Below are positions 1-8,354 of a stretch of 51,130 bases of DNA, piece after piece. This stretch comes from an uncultured Flavobacteriales bacterium. GTDB lineage: Bacteria > Bacteroidota > Bacteroidia > Flavobacteriales_D > Sanyastnellaceae. The notes under the pieces were generated by a model. The model saw only the letters and a program-made list of their open reading frames with translations, was not told where the DNA came from and searched no databases. Positions within the stretch are counted from its first letter, which is position 1. The number at the start of each line of letters is the position of its first letter. The DNA lies in assembly GCA_938082505.1 (NCBI GenBank), contig CALLLH010000039.1:1-51130 (forward strand). The letters run 5' to 3'. Made by a program: the position numbers and the translations under genes.

Positions 1-1391
1 CTGTGTGCGCCGTCAAGGGAGTCGATGCGGGCGTCGAGGGCAGCCTCTGCGGCGAGGGCGCGGGTCTCCTCGTCGGTGATGGCCTGCGTGTAGCCGGCGA
101 TCTCGTTGTCGACGACGTTGTCCACGTAGCCCTTGTTGGCGAGGTGGTCATCGGCAATCGGAGCTTCCGTGCTGAGCACGTTGCCCGTGAACGAGGCGCT
201 TCCGGCCGTGATGTTGTCGCTGACGGTCAGATCATTCTGAACCGTCATGTTGGTCGTGAGGATCTTTCCGGTGACGTGCAGTTGCACGCTGGCCAGATCG
301 GAGGCGTTCATCGTTACAGTAGAACCCACCTTGAGCTTGTCGATGTCACCTTCCGTCGTGAGCACTCCAGCCGAGAAATCGAAGTGGTCATTGGCCTCAA
401 CCAGGTTGGTGAGGGCTGTAAGGTCGCTTTGGAGCTGACCCACGGAAGTATTGAGGGCGAGGATGTCGCCGTCGTTGGATTCGATCAAACCGAGCAAGGT
501 GGCATCTTCAGTCTGGCGCGCGGATGCCTCGGTGGCGAGGTCCGTCTGCAACTGGGAGATGTCGCCTGCATTTGTGCTGATTGCGCCGGCGTTGGTGGCG
601 ATGTCACCATCATTCGATTGAATCTGACCGAGCAGGGCTGCATCTTCCGACTGGCGGGCGGAAGCCTCGGAGCCGAGGTCCGTCTGCAGCTGGCCGATGT
701 CGCCTGCATTCGTGCCAATTGCCCCTGCGTTGGTGGCGATGCCGCTTGCATTTGTGCTGATCGCACCTGCATTGGTGGAGACGCCCGCAGCATTGGTGGC
801 GATGCCGCCTGCATTCGTGCTGATCGCACCTGCATTGGTGGAAATGCCCGATTCGTTCGTGGCAATGGCTCCCGTGTTGGTGGCGATCAGGCCGGCCAGG
901 GTGGCGTTGTCGGCAGCGAGGCCAGCATCACCCGAAGCGCGGTCGGCGATCTCCTGGGCCAACACGACAGCAAGGCTGTCGGCAGTTCCCTCTGGAGCGT
1001 TGGCTGCGAAAAGTGCAACCGGCACGGCCGTGACGGCGATGGAACCGAAGGAGGCAAAGCCACCTCCACTGTTGACCTCCACTTGGAAGGAATAGCCACC
1101 AGCAGACCAGTCGACGGCCGCCAGGTCTCCCGCACCGGCAACACTGCCTATGGTGAGGTTGATCAGGCCGAATTCATCGGTCACATAACTGGAATGGGTT
1201 TCCGTCCATACCGCACTGGATGCGGCATCGAGGAGTGTAAAGCGGACGTCCAGGGTGGCATTCTCCAAGGCATCACCACCCGCATCGCGGGCAACGGCCT
1301 GGTATGCTATCCCATAGTTTTGCTGGGCTTGAAGGCCAAAAGAGGCTGCCAGCAGGAACGCGGACATAAGGATTGAGCGAATCAGTTTCAT
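1..1391 (-). CDS. Secreted heptad-repeat (tail-fibre-like) protein, 3' part outside window
   Basis: 463 codons are visible before the left edge cuts the gene; no stop is seen. It starts MKLIRSILMSAFLLAASFG with a signal peptide ending near LQAQ. Residues 25-125 resemble the N-terminal module of many Bacteroidota surface proteins (IAYQAVARDAGG, then VRFTLLD). From about residue 168 come nine seven-residue repeats of the form I-x-T-N-x-x-x, then two copies of a 46-residue block containing QLQTDL and EASARQ. Isoleucine at one core position and asparagine at the other is typical of trimeric coiled-coil stalks in trimeric adhesins and tail fibres, so a trimeric surface fibre is my inference. The visible end (HLANKGYVDN) looks like the stretch before a tail-fibre head domain. 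No phage genes adjoin it, so I read it as a cell-surface protein. The opposite strand is open over 3-1376 only as a shadow of this gene. Confidence 0.8.
   Translation of the reverse strand, partial: MKLIRSILMSAFLLAASFGLQAQQNYGIAYQAVARDAGGDALENATLDVRFTLLDAASSAVWTETHSSYVTDEFGLINLTIGSVAGAGDLAAVDWSAGGYSFQVEVNSGGGFASFGSIAVTAVPVALFAANAPEGTADSLAVVLAQEIADRASGDAGLAADNATLAGLIATNTGAIATNESGISTNAGAISTNAGGIATNAAGVSTNAGAISTNASGIATNAGAIGTNAGDIGQLQTDLGSEASARQSEDAALLGQIQSNDGDIATNAGAISTNAGDISQLQTDLATEASARQTEDATLLGLIESNDGDILALNTSVGQLQSDLTALTNLVEANDHFDFSAGVLTTEGDIDKLKVGSTVTMNASDLASVQLHVTGKILTTNMTVQNDLTVSDNITAGSASFTGNVLSTEAPIADDHLANKGYVDNVVDNEIAGYTQAITDEETRALAAEAALDARIDSLDGAH
478..701 (-). repeat. Duplicated 138-bp (46-residue) coding block
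   Basis: The segment at about 616-701 recurs at about 478-563, offset by exactly 138 bp, so frame is kept. Both copies code a QLQTDL...EASARQ...ED..LLG.I.SNDGDI block; the first copy is followed by two more T-N heptads. It is a second, longer level of repetition in the same stalk. Confidence 0.8.
699..887 (-). repeat. Nine tandem 21-bp repeats coding I-x-T-N heptads
   Basis: On the minus strand each 21-bp unit codes seven residues such as ISTNAGA, IATNAGA or VSTNAAG-like variants; nine run without interruption or frameshift. Two more heptads of the same type lie further on in the same protein. The repeats are imperfect at DNA level, so they are old enough to have diverged, but unit number could still change by recombination. 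Confidence 0.85.
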
Positions 1392-1502
1392 CTCGGTTAA
1401 GATTTCTCGAAGTATGAAGATAGGAAGAAATTTCGATAAACATGCAATTTTCTTCGCTGAACCTGAAAAATATTCTCTTCAACACCATGTAATACACTTA
1501 TA

Positions 1503-1838
1503 ATGCGAAAAACACACCTTATATATAATGTGACCGTTTCAGTCGAAGAAAAACACGGATCGGAATGGGTTACATGGTTATTGGACGAACACCTGAGGGA
1601 AATGATGGGTACAGGATGTTTTCTGGGATTCCGATTCTGCCAACTGCATGTGGAGGAGGGGATGTCGCCCACCTACACCATCCAATACGAACTGTCGGAC
1701 AAAGAGGATTTCGAGCGATACGAGCGTGATTACGCTCCGGGGATGAGGCAGAAGGGATTGGACCGGTTCGGGGACAAGGCCTTGGCCTTCAGGACCACCA
1801 TGGAGGTTCTGGCCACTGGAGCATTGCGGGACCAATGA
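1503..1838 (+). CDS. DUF4286 family protein
   Basis: A 111-residue cytosolic protein of unknown function. The opening LIYNVTVSVEEKHGSEWVTW matches the DUF4286 signature (short hydrophobic strand, then a polar helix), and length is normal for the family. The ATG at 1503 is chosen because the family starts only a few residues before the IYNVTV strand. No Shine-Dalgarno sequence is visible; the first 60 bp and the 110 bp upstream are much richer in A+T than the surroundings. Its stop overlaps the rsmA start by four bases (ATGA), so the two are translationally coupled, an arrangement I recall from other Bacteroidota. The function may relate to ribosome assembly, but that rests only on the neighbour. 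Confidence 0.88.
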   Translation: MRKTHLIYNVTVSVEEKHGSEWVTWLLDEHLREMMGTGCFLGFRFCQLHVEEGMSPTYTIQYELSDKEDFERYERDYAPGMRQKGLDRFGDKALAFRTTMEVLATGALRDQ

Positions 1839-2626
1839 GCAATCGGCATAGAGGTCCCGTCCGGGCCAAGAAACACCTGGGCCAGCATTTTCTCAAGGAT
1901 GCAGAGGTTTCCCGCAGGATTGCCGGCCTGGTCCGGTTGGAACACGGCCAGGTCCTTGAAGTAGGGCCGGGTACGGGAGCATTGACGAAGCCATTGATGG
2001 AGCGGTTCCCTGACGCCGTGCATGTGGTGGAAATCGACCGGGAGTCGGTGGAATATTTGGAGGGGTCGGATTGGATCGAGGCCTCGAGAATCCACCAGGG
2101 GGACCTGTTGAAGATCGAGCCGGTGGAACTGGGGATGGTGGGCCCCTTTGCCCTGGTTGGGAACTTCCCCTACAACATCAGCAGTCAGATTCTTTTCCGT
2201 GCACTGGATTGGCGGGGTGACGTCCTGGAATGTGTGGGGATGTTCCAGAAGGAGGTGGCAGAGCGCGTTTGTGCTGCGCACGGTTCCAAGGTATACGGCA
2301 TCCTGTCTGTCTTGCTCCAGACGTATTTCACATGTGAGTATGCCTTCACGGTTGGACCTGGGGCTTTTGATCCTCCCCCCAAGGTGGACTCCGGCGTCAT
2401 TCGTTTGGAGCGCACGCCGGACCGGGATCCGGACGTGGAATACCAAGCGTTGAGGCGGGTGGTCAAGGCGGCTTTCGGCCTGCGCCGCAAAACCCTGCGC
2501 AATGCCTTGCGCGCCGGGGGATTCGATGAGGAGCGTATACCCACCCATTGGCTTTCGCATCGCGCGGAACAGCTGTCACCCTCTGATTTTGTCACCTTGA
2601 CCCGGTCCATGACCGATGGTGAATGA
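1835..2626 (+). CDS. rsmA: 16S rRNA (adenine1518/1519-N6)-dimethyltransferase RsmA (KsgA)
   Basis: A 263-residue methyltransferase that dimethylates two adjacent adenines near the 3' end of 16S rRNA late in small-subunit assembly. Visible motifs: KKHLGQHFL near the N-terminus, the S-adenosylmethionine loop EVGPGTGALT, the catalytic NFPYNIS, and FDPPPKVDSGVI, followed by a C-terminal helical domain. Length is normal. The start overlaps the DUF4286 stop. Downstream 2627-2738 shows no gene and no clear terminator before the fbp promoter. Confidence 0.97.
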   Translation: MSNRHRGPVRAKKHLGQHFLKDAEVSRRIAGLVRLEHGQVLEVGPGTGALTKPLMERFPDAVHVVEIDRESVEYLEGSDWIEASRIHQGDLLKIEPVELGMVGPFALVGNFPYNISSQILFRALDWRGDVLECVGMFQKEVAERVCAAHGSKVYGILSVLLQTYFTCEYAFTVGPGAFDPPPKVDSGVIRLERTPDRDPDVEYQALRRVVKAAFGLRRKTLRNALRAGGFDEERIPTHWLSHRAEQLSPSDFVTLTRSMTDGE

Positions 2627-2738
2627 ACCCTTGCCCCCTTCGATGGGTCGTGGCTGAACCGCGTCCATCCCTCGATTCCTACGAACGACTCAGACAAAAC
2701 GGTCAGTGATTTGATAACCAAACGGTTGATGTTCTCCT

Positions 2739-2746
2739 TATCTTTG
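2739..2746 (+). promoter_or_regulatory. Bacteroidota -7 promoter element for fbp
   Basis: TATCTTTG matches TAnnTTTG exactly. It ends 16 nt before the ATG at 2763. A TTTG lies at 2710-2713, but 25 nt away, longer than the usual spacing. The box overlaps the region just before a GTG at 2748, which argues that the ATG at 2763 is the real fbp start. Confidence 0.55.
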
Positions 2747-2762
2747 AGTGAAGCTCTCTGCA

Positions 2763-3800
2763 ATGATCGGAGCGAACACGCTACAAGAATTCGTAGTGGC
2801 GCGACAAGCGGATTTCGCTGGCGCCACAGGTGACCTGTCACGACTGCTGACCGATATCGGGACGGCAGCCAAGATGGTCAACCGGCACGTGAACAGTGCC
2901 GGATTGTCCGGTATCCTGGGGATGCACAAAGCCAATGGAGGCGCTTCGCGCAACGTCCAAGGCGAGGACCAGCAAAAACTGGATGTATACGCAGACGACA
3001 CCTTTACGAGGGTGTTGAGGTCGTGCCTCAAGGTTGGCGGAATCGTATCCGAAGAGCAGCCCGGCATCATCCATGTGGACCACTCCGACCGAGGATTGGG
3101 CAAGGGTTACGGCAAGTACATGGTGTGCATCGATCCGCTGGACGGTTCATCCAATGTGGACGTCAACATTTCGGTAGGAACCATTTTTGGCATTCACCGT
3201 CGGCTCTCCCCATTGACACAGCCGGCCGAGGTCGAGGATTTCCTTCAACCAGCGAGCGAACTCGTGGCGGCAGGCTATGTCTTGTACGGCAGTTCCACGA
3301 TGTTGGTCTATTCCACGGGGGGCGGGGTCAATGGCTTCACCTTCGATCCTTCCATCGGAGAGTTCTTCCTGTCGCACCCGAACATGCAGTTTCCCGAGCA
3401 CAGCAGGGTGTACAGCATCAATGACGCCAATATCCCCACGGCTGTGCCCGGCATTGCCCAGTATGTGGATGATTGCAGGAGCCGGGGACTCACCGCCCGC
3501 TACACGGGGGCATTGGTTGCCGATTTCCACCGCAACCTGATCCAAGGGGGCATCTATATGTACCCTGGTTCCGTGGGCAAGCCTGCCGGTAAACTCAGGA
3601 TGCTCTATGAGGCGCAGCCCCTCGCATTCCTGGCCCATCAGGCAGGAGGGGCGACCCGTTGCCATCACCATGACCTGCTGCATGTGGACCCGAACGCCTT
3701 GCACCAGAGGACGCCGCTGTTCACGGGTCACGTGGACGAGGTCAATCGCCTTGCGGATTTTCTGCAGCGTGCGGCGATCGCGGCTGGGGAGGCCAACTGA
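2763..3800 (+). CDS. fbp: Class I fructose-1,6-bisphosphatase
   Basis: Hydrolyses fructose 1,6-bisphosphate to fructose 6-phosphate in gluconeogenesis. The metal-binding signature DPLDGSSNVDVNISVGTIF is intact, as are an upstream acidic segment (IVSEEQPG) and the substrate-binding GGIYMYPGS and GKLRMLYEAQP stretches typical of class I. The predicted 345 residues fit the family. The ATG at 2763 is preferred over an in-frame GTG at 2748 because a promoter element ends at 2746, which would put the GTG at or before the transcript start. The gene is convergent with the TPR protein; only 9 bp separate the stops. Confidence 0.97.
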   Translation: MIGANTLQEFVVARQADFAGATGDLSRLLTDIGTAAKMVNRHVNSAGLSGILGMHKANGGASRNVQGEDQQKLDVYADDTFTRVLRSCLKVGGIVSEEQPGIIHVDHSDRGLGKGYGKYMVCIDPLDGSSNVDVNISVGTIFGIHRRLSPLTQPAEVEDFLQPASELVAAGYVLYGSSTMLVYSTGGGVNGFTFDPSIGEFFLSHPNMQFPEHSRVYSINDANIPTAVPGIAQYVDDCRSRGLTARYTGALVADFHRNLIQGGIYMYPGSVGKPAGKLRMLYEAQPLAFLAHQAGGATRCHHHDLLHVDPNALHQRTPLFTGHVDEVNRLADFLQRAAIAAGEAN

Positions 3801-3809
3801 GCCCGCGGG

Positions 3810-5636
3810 TCATTCGAGGATGTCGCCTCGGAGCTGACGGAACCGTTTCCTTGCTTCCACAGCATACAGGCTCCCCGGGAATTCGTTGAGCAGACGCTCA
3901 TACATTCCTTGCGCAACATCCGGAGCTTCCAGTTGATGTTCGTGCAGGTCGGCCAAACCGAACAGTGCATCGTCGGCGAGGATGTCCATGAAATGGAGTT
4001 CCAGGATTTCCTCATAGTGACCGATGGCGGTGTCGAATTGTCCCCGTTGCAATGCGATTTCCGCGCGAATGAGCAGGATTTCATCCTCGAGGGTGTGCAT
4101 CGGATAGGCCACAATCAATGAATCGAGGGTGGTCAAGGCCTCGTCGAGCTGGTTGCGGTACCGCAGAAGGTCGGCCCGGGCGAACATCTCCATGGGTGCG
4201 GTAATCGTATCCATGTTGAAGTTGTCCGTGATGAGCAGACTCAAGTCGATGGCGTCATTTGAGATCAGCTTGGACGTGCTGGCTTTCAGGATGTCCAATT
4301 GGGCCTGCGCCCAGTTGAAGTCCCCGGTGAAATAGCTGACCCTGGCATTGCGGAATTTGGCTTGCTGGCCCAAGAGGCCCTCCTTGTGGTCAAGGTCGAC
4401 CTGGCTGAACAGCAAGGAAGCCGTCCAAACGTCATCCATGAACACAAGGACATCGCCGAGCATGAGTTTGATCTTGTTCCTGTCGTCCAGGTTCAGTCCC
4501 GGCATTTCGACCGCCCGTGTGAGGATGGTTTCGGCTTGCGCTGCGTCGTTGAGATGAAATGCGAGCAATTGGGCCCAATCGGTCATGATGCCGCTCGTAC
4601 CCGGGGTTTCGCCGAGGTCGCGGAGGGCATTTCGGTATTGGTCTGAGAGTGCGATGGCGGCAGCGGTATCCAGAGGAAAGTGGGTGGTGATCTGTTCGGT
4701 GCGCACCGCGAGCATGGCCTGACGCGCTGCGTCGTAACGCGAGGCGGCGGCCCCTTTTGCAGCGACGATGGCGTAGCATTCGTAGGCCGTTTCGAGGTCG
4801 CCATTCTTGGCGGCTACCTCCGCCAGTTCCATGAGCCGTCGACCGTCTTCTCCATTGCGTTGGTCCAACGCCTTCACATGCGCCATGGCACTCAGGAAAT
4901 CCCTTTGTTGGTTGAATACCCAGATGAGGAGTTCGAGATAGACGGTGTCTTCCGGCCGTTCCTGTGAGGCCTTGAGCACCTTGCGTCGCACCATGTCCGC
5001 CTGCCGCACATCGTCCGCAACACGCAAGTTGCGATTGAAGCTGTTCTGCACGGTGCGCAGATAGTTGGGGCGTTCATGCAGCAGGTCCATGAAGCTGTCC
5101 ACCATGCCTTCGTAATCCCCCCTCAGGCCTTGGAGATTGGCCAACTCGTAATGGTAACCGTATTTGTCGTTGGATGAGGTCATCGCCTTCCTGTAGGTGG
5201 CGAGGGCGAGGTCCAATTGATCCAATTTGACGAATGCTTCTGCGAGCCGCTTGGCCGGGCCCCTTCCGACGGGCAATTCCTCGAGTGCCCTGTTGAATGC
5301 GTCTTGCGCTTCGTCCTCCCTTCCTATCCGCAAGTACAGGGATCCAAGATCCAACTGCGCCATGCTCTTGTCCTGGCTCTTTTTCAGCCTCGCTTTGACG
5401 ATGTCCTCGGCCTCTTCGTAATCCTCCAGTTCAAGAAGGGTGTTGAGGTACATGTCGTACACAGAGGGGTCCTTCTTCCAGAGGTTGTCCAGGTACAGCC
5501 GGGCTTGTTCGAATGCACCGGTGTTGTAGTAATAGGTCGCGAGTTCGAGATCGCTTTGGCCCAAGGCCGCACCGGTCTGACCGAAGAAGACGCAGGCGAG
5601 TGCCAACGCGGGCAGAAAGGGGAAGCAGATTCTCAT
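3810..5636 (-). CDS. Exported TPR-repeat protein
   Basis: A 608-residue protein with a signal peptide (hydrophobic stretch in residues 6-24, likely cleaved after ALGQ). The remainder is helical tetratricopeptide repeats from about residue 30 to 595, e.g. ATYYYNTGAFEQARLYLD, DLGSLYLRIGREDEAQDAFN and IGHYEEILELHFMDILADDA. TPR solenoids are protein-binding scaffolds, so it is probably a periplasmic or envelope scaffold; its partner is unknown. The start overlaps the stop of the lipoprotein gene by four bases (ATGA), giving a coupled chain with serS. No enzymatic motif is seen. The export signal makes a role in translation itself unlikely. Confidence 0.85.
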   Translation of the reverse strand: MRICFPFLPALALACVFFGQTGAALGQSDLELATYYYNTGAFEQARLYLDNLWKKDPSVYDMYLNTLLELEDYEEAEDIVKARLKKSQDKSMAQLDLGSLYLRIGREDEAQDAFNRALEELPVGRGPAKRLAEAFVKLDQLDLALATYRKAMTSSNDKYGYHYELANLQGLRGDYEGMVDSFMDLLHERPNYLRTVQNSFNRNLRVADDVRQADMVRRKVLKASQERPEDTVYLELLIWVFNQQRDFLSAMAHVKALDQRNGEDGRRLMELAEVAAKNGDLETAYECYAIVAAKGAAASRYDAARQAMLAVRTEQITTHFPLDTAAAIALSDQYRNALRDLGETPGTSGIMTDWAQLLAFHLNDAAQAETILTRAVEMPGLNLDDRNKIKLMLGDVLVFMDDVWTASLLFSQVDLDHKEGLLGQQAKFRNARVSYFTGDFNWAQAQLDILKASTSKLISNDAIDLSLLITDNFNMDTITAPMEMFARADLLRYRNQLDEALTTLDSLIVAYPMHTLEDEILLIRAEIALQRGQFDTAIGHYEEILELHFMDILADDALFGLADLHEHQLEAPDVAQGMYERLLNEFPGSLYAVEARKRFRQLRGDILE

Positions 5637-6241
5637 GGTTGAGCAGGAATGGCGGTAAGGGCTCTCGCCGTGGAATCTGCGTTTGCGATGACCTGGTCCA
5701 GGTCGCGCGTGCCGCGCTCAAGAAAGTCGAGGGCAATGGCCATTTCCTCGAGCAGGTGTTGTGCGATGCGGAGTTCATCTGCCGCAGAACGGTTGAGGTA
5801 GGCCGTATCGATGGGGGTTCCTTCGGCATCGACCGTGGCGCCATCCACAATGGCTTCCACGAGGTGACCGATCTGTCTACGGGTCCGGTCTATCTCCTGT
5901 TCGATGCGCCTGTGGCGTCCGGGCTGGCGGCGGAGCATGCGTTTTCGTTCATCGAGAAGGGAGAATGGTCTGCCCTGTTCGAGGTTGACCACGAGACCGA
6001 CCATCATGCTTTCGACGGCGGTGAGGGCGCTGTCTGCCCTGGCAAATGCGGGTGCTGCAGTTTCAAGGGGAGCCGCTTGGAAAACGGTTTCCGCGCTGTC
6101 GATGGCGGCAAGGGCGGACTGGAGCGCCGGAAGGTGCTCGACTCCGGGCTTGGGGCCGCAACCGGCAATCAGTACCATCATCAACATCCCGCAACCGGGG
6201 ATGGCGAAGGATGTGAAGGAAAGGTTCCCGCCTCCCCTCAT
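5633..6241 (-). CDS. Small helical lipoprotein of unknown function
   Basis: A 202-residue protein. Starting at 6241 gives a short basic N-terminus, a hydrophobic segment (MLMMVLIAGC) and a lipobox LIAGC with lipidation at Cys28. The frame stays open further upstream to 6409, but that part lies inside serS and has no signal-like start. The mature part is rich in Ala, Glu, Arg and Asp and looks helical, possibly a coiled coil (DERKRMLRRQPGRHRRIEQE). I recognise no family. It overlaps serS upstream and the TPR gene downstream by four bases each, so it is probably the TPR protein's membrane-anchored partner; that is inference from order and shared export signals. Confidence 0.75.
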   Translation of the reverse strand: MRGGGNLSFTSFAIPGCGMLMMVLIAGCGPKPGVEHLPALQSALAAIDSAETVFQAAPLETAAPAFARADSALTAVESMMVGLVVNLEQGRPFSLLDERKRMLRRQPGRHRRIEQEIDRTRRQIGHLVEAIVDGATVDAEGTPIDTAYLNRSAADELRIAQHLLEEMAIALDFLERGTRDLDQVIANADSTARALTAIPAQP

Positions 6242-7509
6242 GAGATGGAGTCGAATCCGGTGTACGGCTGAAGGGCGGTCGGCACGCGGATGCCATCCGG
6301 TGTCTGGTGGTTCTCCAGCAATGCGGCGACGATGCGGGGCAACGCAAGTGCACTGCCGTTCAAGGTGTGCACGAGTTCCGGTTTCCCTTCGCTGTTGCGG
6401 AACCGGCACTGCAGGCGGTTGGCCTGGAAGGTCTCGAAGTTGGAGACGCTGGAGACTTCCAGCCAGCGGCCCTGTGCAGCCGACCAGACTTCGAGGTCAT
6501 ATGTCAGTGCGGATGTGAACCCCAAATCTCCTCCGCACAACCGCAGGGTGCGGAATGGCAGTTCAAGGTCACGCAGCAATCCGCGGACGTGTTCCACCAT
6601 CACGTCGAGTGCCGCATAGCTGTTTTCCGGTTTTTCGAACCGCACGATTTCCACCTTGTCGAATTGGTGCAGTCGATTCAGGCCGCGGACATCCTTACCA
6701 TAGGACCCGGCTTCACGCCGGAAACAAGGGGTGTATCCGCACAACTGTATGGGAAGATCCCCCTCGTTCAGCAGGTCGCCCCGGTACAGGTTGGTCAGTG
6801 GAACTTCCGCCGTGGGAATCAGATAGAGGTCGTCGTCCGCGCAGTGGTACATCTGCCCCTCCTTGTCGGGCAATTGACCGGTTCCGCGTCCGGAGTCCGC
6901 ATTGACGAGATGCGGGGGAATGAACTCTTCGTAACCCGCAGCATCGGCCCTGTCGAGGAAGAACTGTATGAGCGCACGCTGAAGTTTGGCTCCTTTGCCC
7001 CTGTAGACGGGGAAGCCTGCCCCGGAAATCTTGACGCCGGCCTCGAAATCGATCAGTTTGTAGCGGTCTGCGAGTTCCCAATGGGGCAGGGCCGCATCCC
7101 CAAGGTCCGGCTTGGCTCCTTCCTCGGAGACGACCTCATTGTCGGTGTCGCTCTGTCCTGCGGGGACAGTTGCGTGCGGGCGGTTCGGTAACTCCAGCAG
7201 TGCCGCTTCCTGCTCGCCCACGAGCTCCTTCTGTCGCTCATCGAGGGCATGGATGCGCTCTTTCAGGCCGCCCATTTCTGCCCGGCGCGCTTCTGCTGCG
7301 TCTTTTTTCCCCGATTTGAACAGCGCTCCGATCTCGCGGCTCGCGGCATTCTGTTCGGCCTTGAGGTCGTCGACTTCCTTTTGGGTATGGCGCCGTTCCT
7401 CATCAAGCGTGAGGATGCGGTCAAGCAGGGGTGCGGCATCAATGCCGCGCTTGGACAGCGCCTGTTCTAGGGCGTCCCTGTCATTGCGGAGAACCTGAAG
7501 GGTCAACAT
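6238..7509 (-). CDS. serS: Seryl-tRNA synthetase
   Basis: Charges tRNA-Ser with serine. 423 residues, normal length. The N-terminal antiparallel coiled coil that grips the tRNA long arm covers roughly residues 28-100 (RHTQKEVDDLKAEQNAASRE onward). Class II motifs are visible: motif 2 around CFRREAGSYGKDVRGLNR and motif 3 in the C-terminal ALPRIVAALLENHQ. The start lies just 6 nt after TATTTTTA, the T-rich tail of the terminator that ends the rplU-rpmA transcript, so its promoter may overlap that terminator. Its stop overlaps the lipoprotein start (ATGA). Confidence 0.97.
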   Translation of the reverse strand: MLTLQVLRNDRDALEQALSKRGIDAAPLLDRILTLDEERRHTQKEVDDLKAEQNAASREIGALFKSGKKDAAEARRAEMGGLKERIHALDERQKELVGEQEAALLELPNRPHATVPAGQSDTDNEVVSEEGAKPDLGDAALPHWELADRYKLIDFEAGVKISGAGFPVYRGKGAKLQRALIQFFLDRADAAGYEEFIPPHLVNADSGRGTGQLPDKEGQMYHCADDDLYLIPTAEVPLTNLYRGDLLNEGDLPIQLCGYTPCFRREAGSYGKDVRGLNRLHQFDKVEIVRFEKPENSYAALDVMVEHVRGLLRDLELPFRTLRLCGGDLGFTSALTYDLEVWSAAQGRWLEVSSVSNFETFQANRLQCRFRNSEGKPELVHTLNGSALALPRIVAALLENHQTPDGIRVPTALQPYTGFDSIS

Positions 7510-7515
7510 GGCTGG

Positions 7516-7562
7516 TAAAAATACGACGGTGCCCCCTCCTTTTGCAGGATGGGGGCACCGTC
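7516..7562 (-). terminator. Intrinsic terminator after rpmA
   Basis: Read on the minus strand: a perfect 12-bp stem GACGGTGCCCCC / GGGGGCACCGTC (7525-7536 with 7551-7562), a 14-nt loop, then GTATTTTTA. It ends the rplU-rpmA transcript. The T-rich tail finishes only 6 nt before the serS start codon, so serS needs a start site at this tail or depends on readthrough. Confidence 0.85.
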
Positions 7563-7596
7563 ATTTACCCTTGTTGGGCTTCCTTTCCCGGATGGG

Positions 7597-7860
7597 TCAA
7601 GCTTGGGCCTCGGGAAGAACCGAGACGAAGCTCTTGTTGCCCTTGCGGCGGCGGAACTCCACAACGCCATCGGTGAGGGCGTAGAGGGTGTGGTCCTTGC
7701 CGATGCCGACATTGAGTCCAGGGTTGTGTTGTGTGCCGCGCTGGCGAACGATGATGTTGCCTGCGATGCATACTTGACCGCCATAAATCTTGACGCCCAG
7801 TCGTTTGCTTTCTGATTCGCGGCCGTTCTTCGTCGAGGCCGCCGCCTTTTTATGAGCCAT
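7597..7860 (-). CDS. rpmA: 50S ribosomal protein L27
   Basis: An 87-residue ribosomal protein near the peptidyl transferase centre. Begins [20 protein letters not shown] with the usual G-V-K-(I/V)-Y-G-G and IIVRQRGTQ motifs. There is no long N-terminal extension of the kind processed in Firmicutes. It lies 15 bp after rplU in the same transcript and is followed by a strong terminator. Confidence 0.98.
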   Translation of the reverse strand: MAHKKAAASTKNGRESESKRLGVKIYGGQVCIAGNIIVRQRGTQHNPGLNVGIGKDHTLYALTDGVVEFRRRKGNKSFVSVLPEAQA

Positions 7861-7875
7861 GGTTCCTGGGGTTGC

Positions 7876-8328
7876 TTATTCTTCTGACTTGTCTTCAGCC
7901 GCCTTCTTGGAAGCCGCCTTCGTGGCTGCGGGCTTCTTGGCTGCGGGCTTCGTGGCTTCCGCCTGTTCGCCGTCTGCCTCCTCTGCTTTCTTGGCGGTGG
8001 CCTTCTTGGCCTTGCCGCCGAGGGCAATGCCGCTGATGACCAGTTCCGTCAAAGAGGGGCGGAACCCGTTCAACTTCTGGTAACCTTTGCGGCGCTTCTT
8101 TTTGAAGACGAGCACCTTGTCACCTTTCAGGTGGCGTTCAACCGTGGCATTCACGGCTGCGCCGGGGACTGCTGGGGCGCCAACGGAAACTTTGGACCCA
8201 TCATCCACGAGGAGCACCCGGTCAAAACTGACCTTGGCGCCTTCATCCTGCTTCAGACGGTTCACATAGAGCCGTTGATCTTGCTGTACCTTATACTGGT
8301 GCCCTGCAATTTCTACGATGGCGTACAT
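7876..8328 (-). CDS. rplU: 50S ribosomal protein L21 with Lys/Ala-rich tail
   Basis: 150 residues. The first ~100 match L21 (MYAIVEIAGHQYKVQQDQ start, VFKKKRRKGYQKLNGFR near the end), which is the usual full length. The remaining ~45 residues are a low-complexity tail rich in Lys, Ala, Glu and Pro (KKATAKKAEEADGEQAEA, KKPAATKAASKKAAEDK). Such a tail may bind rRNA loosely. The gene has an unusually good Shine-Dalgarno sequence and a full promoter upstream, and rpmA follows in the same operon. Confidence 0.97.
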   Translation of the reverse strand: MYAIVEIAGHQYKVQQDQRLYVNRLKQDEGAKVSFDRVLLVDDGSKVSVGAPAVPGAAVNATVERHLKGDKVLVFKKKRRKGYQKLNGFRPSLTELVISGIALGGKAKKATAKKAEEADGEQAEATKPAAKKPAATKAASKKAAEDKSEE

Positions 8329-8333
8329 GATGG

Positions 8334-8340
8334 ACCTCCT
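8334..8340 (-). promoter_or_regulatory. Strong Shine-Dalgarno sequence of rplU
   Basis: AGGAGGT on the minus strand, 5 nt before the rplU ATG and preceded by a run of A. Most genes in this window, as in Bacteroidota generally, have no such site, so it stands out. Confidence 0.75.
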
Positions 8341-8354
8341 TTTTTTGAGGGGTG

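Noticed and set aside
485-890. Possible CRISPR or tandem DNA repeat array
   Set aside because: The 21-bp period is coding (seven residues), units are contiguous with no spacers, and the frame is intact.
3-1376. Long open frame on the plus strand
   Set aside because: It is in register opposite the real minus-strand gene; the minus frame has a signal peptide, known domain layout and heptad repeats, while this one is Gly/Val/Cys-rich shadow sequence.
1-1391. Prophage tail-fibre locus
   Set aside because: Only the stalk resembles phage fibres; there is a secretion signal and no capsid, tail, integrase or lysis gene in the next 50 kb. The left flank is unseen, so this is not final.
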